Assembly: GCA_044375275.1 (NCBI GenBank) | Contig: JBILMZ010000161.1 | Span: forward strand, 1 to 8,184 | Direction: 5' to 3' | DNA from: SZUA-430 sp044375275 | GTDB taxonomy: Bacteria; Pseudomonadota; Alphaproteobacteria; Micropepsales; Micropepsaceae | DNA length: 8,184 bases | Part shown: positions 5,671-8,184 of the stretch, piece after piece | How the letters are laid out: each line of letters starts with the position of its first letter | Numbering within the stretch: position 1 is the stretch's first letter | Translations under genes and position numbers: made by a program | Notes under the pieces: generated by a model | Databases searched by the model: none | What the model was told of the DNA's origin: nothing | Seen by the model: only the letters and a program-made list of their open reading frames with translations

Positions 5671-7767
5671 TCAGTCCATCAGCTTGCGCGACAGATAGGT
5701 GAACTCGAGCGCAATTCGCTTGGCGCGCTCCCGCTGGTTGGCGGCGGCCGCGTGGCCGCCATCAATGTTCTCATAGTACAGGAATGGCAGCTTCATTGCT
5801 TCCATCCTGGCGGCCATCTTACGGGCGTGGCCGGGATGGACGCGATCATCCTTGGACGACGTCACGAAGAACGGTTCCGGATAGGTCACGCCTTCCTTCA
5901 GGTTATGATAGGGAGAGATCTTGCGCAGGAAAGCGCCCTCAACCGCATCATCCGGGTCGCCATACTCGCCCATCCACGAGGCACCTGCGAGAAGCTTGTG
6001 ATATCGCAGCATGTCCAGCAGTGGCACCTGCACAACCACGGCATTCCAGAGTTCAGGACGCTGCGTCAACTGCACGCCCATGAGGAGTCCGCCGTTCGAG
6101 CCACCCATGATGCCCAAACGGCGCGGCGTGGTGATCTTGCGCTGGATGAGGTCGTCGGCGACCGCCACGAAGTCGTCATAGATGACCTGGCGCTTTGTCT
6201 TGAGACCAGCCTGGTGCCAGGACGGGCCGAACTCGCCTCCACCCCGAATGTTGGCGAGCACATAGACGCCGCCACGCTCCAGCCACAACTTGCCAATCGT
6301 GCCGGAGTAACTCGGCGTCATCGATACCTGAAAACCGCCATAGGCATAAAGCAGTGTCGGGTTCGTGCCGTCGAGTTTCATGTCCTTGCGACGCAGGATG
6401 AAGTACGGAACCTTCGTTCCATCCGGTGACTTGGCCTCAAACTGCTCCACCGCAATGTTTGAGCCGTCAAAGCGGGGCGGAAGGGACTTCACGCGCTTGA
6501 AGTCATTCTTGATCACGTCACCAAGGTACATGGCGTCCGGTTCGACAAATCCGGCGACATTCACGAAGGCAAGGTCATCCTCGTTTCGCGTGCTCACGAC
6601 ACCGATCGAGGCATTGGCTGGAAGACTGAGCTTCGTCTTCTGCCAAGCCTTTCCGTTGAAACTGAAAGCGTACAAGCCGCCCTTCACGTTTTCATAGACG
6701 GCCACGAGAAGCCGGCTGCGTGTACTGGATACCTGCTCGACAGATTCCCGTGGACCTGGTGCGAAAACAAGCGTGGCCTTTGCCTTTGCCGGATCCTGCT
6801 TCAGCGCCTCGATGCCGAAGGAAACGAGCGTACCCTTGACGAATTTCTTTCCGCCCGATGTCCAGTCGTCCTCCAGGGACACGACAAGTTGACGTCCAAC
6901 AAGGCCCTGCAGCGATGATTTGAGTGGAATCGGGATCTGCTTCGGACCGCCAGCCGTTTCGATGAAATACTCGGATTCAAAGAAAGACGGGGCGCGGGAG
7001 TAGATGATCGCCTGAACCTTGCCATCCTCGTCGCGGAGGATGGATGCATTGGCTGCCACGTCCGTCTGCTTGCCGCGATAGACTTCCGGGGCCTGGTCCA
7101 GCGGCGTACCACGCTTCCATTTCCTGACGATGTAAGGATAGCCGGACTCGGTCATTGTGCCCGGCCCCCAGTCGCGCGCCACATAGAGCGTGTCCGCGTC
7201 GAGCCAGTCAGCATTCTGCTTGCCATTCGACAGCCGGAAGCCGCCATCGATGAAGGATTTCGTGGAGGCATCGAACTCACGGATTTCGACGGCGTCCTTG
7301 CCGCCTTCCGAGAGGCTCACGAGGCAACGGGTTTCGTCGGGTTGAAGACAGTTCGAACCCTTGAAGACCCAATTGGCGTTCTCGGCCTTCGAGAGCGCGT
7401 CCACATCAAGGACCGTTTCCCAGACTGGATTGTCCGTCAGGTAGGAATCGAGTGTCGTCCGGCGTGCAACGCCCCGGACGCTGGTCTGGTCCTGCCAGAA
7501 GTTCGAGATCTTTCCCGCACGGAAGGAGGGCGCCGCGATCCGGTCCTTTGCTTCGAGGATCGTCAGGGCCTTGGCTTCAAGGTCTGCATAGCGACTGTCG
7601 CCCCGGAGGAGTTTCAGCGAGCGATCGTTCTGCGCCTTGACCCAGGCGAGAGGCTTCTCGCCCTCGACTTCCTCAAGCCACTGAAAGGGATCTGCGTCTT
7701 CAGCCATGGCTGCTCCTGTCACGCTTAGAGCGGCGGCCATCGAAGCCGCGAGAATGAAGTTCTTCAT
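5671..7767 (-). CDS. Secreted prolyl oligopeptidase, S9A family serine peptidase
   Basis: Cleaves proline-containing oligopeptides. The protein has 698 residues, the usual S9A size, plus a Sec signal peptide: MKNF, then a hydrophobic alanine-rich core, with AMA ending at residue 22, so it is probably periplasmic. The N-terminal segment (DPFQWLEEVEGEKPLAWVKAQN) is the typical S9A opening. A seven-bladed propeller would span roughly 75-430. The C-terminal hydrolase domain shows YAYGGF, RGGGEFG, then GGSNGG with Ser557, DDRV with the Asp at 640/641, and GGH with His672, giving a complete catalytic triad. GGAG lies 9 nt upstream of the ATG at 7767. The GST gene ends 18 bp upstream on the same strand, suggesting one transcript. 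It converges with the membrane-protein gene, 10 bp apart. Confidence 0.95.
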   Translation of the reverse strand: MKNFILAASMAAALSVTGAAMAEDADPFQWLEEVEGEKPLAWVKAQNDRSLKLLRGDSRYADLEAKALTILEAKDRIAAPSFRAGKISNFWQDQTSVRGVARRTTLDSYLTDNPVWETVLDVDALSKAENANWVFKGSNCLQPDETRCLVSLSEGGKDAVEIREFDASTKSFIDGGFRLSNGKQNADWLDADTLYVARDWGPGTMTESGYPYIVRKWKRGTPLDQAPEVYRGKQTDVAANASILRDEDGKVQAIIYSRAPSFFESEYFIETAGGPKQIPIPLKSSLQGLVGRQLVVSLEDDWTSGGKKFVKGTLVSFGIEALKQDPAKAKATLVFAPGPRESVEQVSSTRSRLLVAVYENVKGGLYAFSFNGKAWQKTKLSLPANASIGVVSTRNEDDLAFVNVAGFVEPDAMYLGDVIKNDFKRVKSLPPRFDGSNIAVEQFEAKSPDGTKVPYFILRRKDMKLDGTNPTLLYAYGGFQVSMTPSYSGTIGKLWLERGGVYVLANIRGGGEFGPSWHQAGLKTKRQVIYDDFVAVADDLIQRKITTPRRLGIMGGSNGGLLMGVQLTQRPELWNAVVVQVPLLDMLRYHKLLAGASWMGEYGDPDDAVEGAFLRKISPYHNLKEGVTYPEPFFVTSSKDDRVHPGHARKMAARMEAMKLPFLYYENIDGGHAAAANQRERAKRIALEFTYLSRKLMD

Positions 7768-7785
7768 GGGATAGATCTCCGAAAA

Positions 7786-8184
7786 CTAGAGGGCGTACTT
7801 CACGCCAAGCGGCGCGAGAATCTTCTGTTCCTGGGCAATGCAGGCCGCAAAGCTGGGACGTGCCAGCGTGGCTTTCAGGAAGCGCACGAGGTTCGGGTAC
7901 TTTGCCTCGTCGGGTGCAAAACCCGTATGCGCGACGTTGACGAATGGCGATGCCACGGCGATGTCGGCAATCGAGAAACTGTCGCCGACGAAGTGGCTGC
8001 GACCGTTCAGCTGTTCCTCATAGTACTGGAGGAAGCGCGGCACCTTCGTCTCGAACGTATCCTTCGCCACGGCAAAGTCCGGCGCCTTCTTCATGAGCGC
8101 ATTGACCACCACGGGCCTGAACATGCCGAGGCCGGTTGTCGTGACGAAATCAGAGTCGGCGTATTCCTCGAACCAGAGCGCACG
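7786..8184 (-). CDS. Glutathione S-transferase, C-terminal part (runs off right edge)
   Basis: The last 132 residues of a GST-fold protein; the frame is open to the window edge, so an ATG at 8124 is internal and not the start. The visible part is the all-helical C-terminal domain. It opens with RALWFEEYADSDF, the usual junction after the thioredoxin-like domain. It contains FVGDSFSIADIAVAS, the conserved helix-6 N-capping box (S-x-A-D), and ends with the typical LARPSFAA segment. The glutathione-binding N-terminal domain lies outside the window, so the class and the catalytic residue cannot be judged. Its stop is 18 bp upstream of the prolyl oligopeptidase start on the same strand, suggesting an operon. 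Confidence 0.88.
   Translation of the reverse strand, partial: RALWFEEYADSDFVTTTGLGMFRPVVVNALMKKAPDFAVAKDTFETKVPRFLQYYEEQLNGRSHFVGDSFSIADIAVASPFVNVAHTGFAPDEAKYPNLVRFLKATLARPSFAACIAQEQKILAPLGVKYAL

Noticed and set aside
5626..6429. Long open frame (267 codons) antisense to the prolyl oligopeptidase
   Set aside because: It overlaps the catalytic domain coding region of a clear S9A peptidase; no recognisable motifs and no ribosome binding site.
8124..8124. ATG at 8124 as the start of the GST gene
   Set aside because: The frame continues open upstream to the window edge with GST-like residues (RALWFEEYADS), so the true start is outside.

Overview
The window is an ordinary-looking, GC-rich, densely packed chromosomal segment. 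The methionyl-tRNA synthetase style, the PYROXD2-like oxidoreductase, the S9A peptidase with a signal peptide and the GST are all of types common in Alphaproteobacteria. My best guess is the Caulobacterales/Hyphomonadaceae area, but that is inference from remembered family resemblance and could not be checked here.

Layout. Positions 1-555 (minus) hold the N-terminal part of metG, running off the left edge. A 150-bp divergent control region separates it from purM (706-1770, plus). A roughly 140-bp structured inverted-repeat element sits between purM and purN (1967-2554, plus). PurM and PurN catalyse the fifth and third steps of de novo IMP synthesis. A 532-residue FAD-dependent, phytoene-desaturase-like oxidoreductase (2525-4123, minus) converges on purN and overlaps its end by 30 bp. 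A 158-bp intergenic region divides it from a divergent pair on the plus strand: a MerR-family regulator (4282-5073) and a six-helix membrane protein (5070-5660), which overlap by ATGA. A signal-peptide-bearing prolyl oligopeptidase (5671-7767, minus) converges on this pair. Just upstream of the peptidase on the same strand is the C-terminal two-thirds of a glutathione S-transferase (7786 to the right edge), probably in the same transcript.

The most interesting region is the MerR/membrane-protein pair. Upstream lies a near-textbook MerR-type promoter: a 19-bp spacer containing a perfect 6-bp dyad. Its predicted transcription start falls on the ATG itself, implying a leaderless message. At the end of merR, an A AAA AAG heptamer lies in the register needed for -1 frameshifting, and the -1 frame is open into the membrane protein. 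This could yield a membrane-tethered regulator fusion beside the two separate proteins. The other structural points are the purM-purN repeat element and a perfect 12-bp-stem hairpin built into the last codons of the membrane-protein gene. I saw no mobile-element genes, CRISPR arrays, rRNA or tRNA genes. No intergenic stretch exceeds 300 bp.
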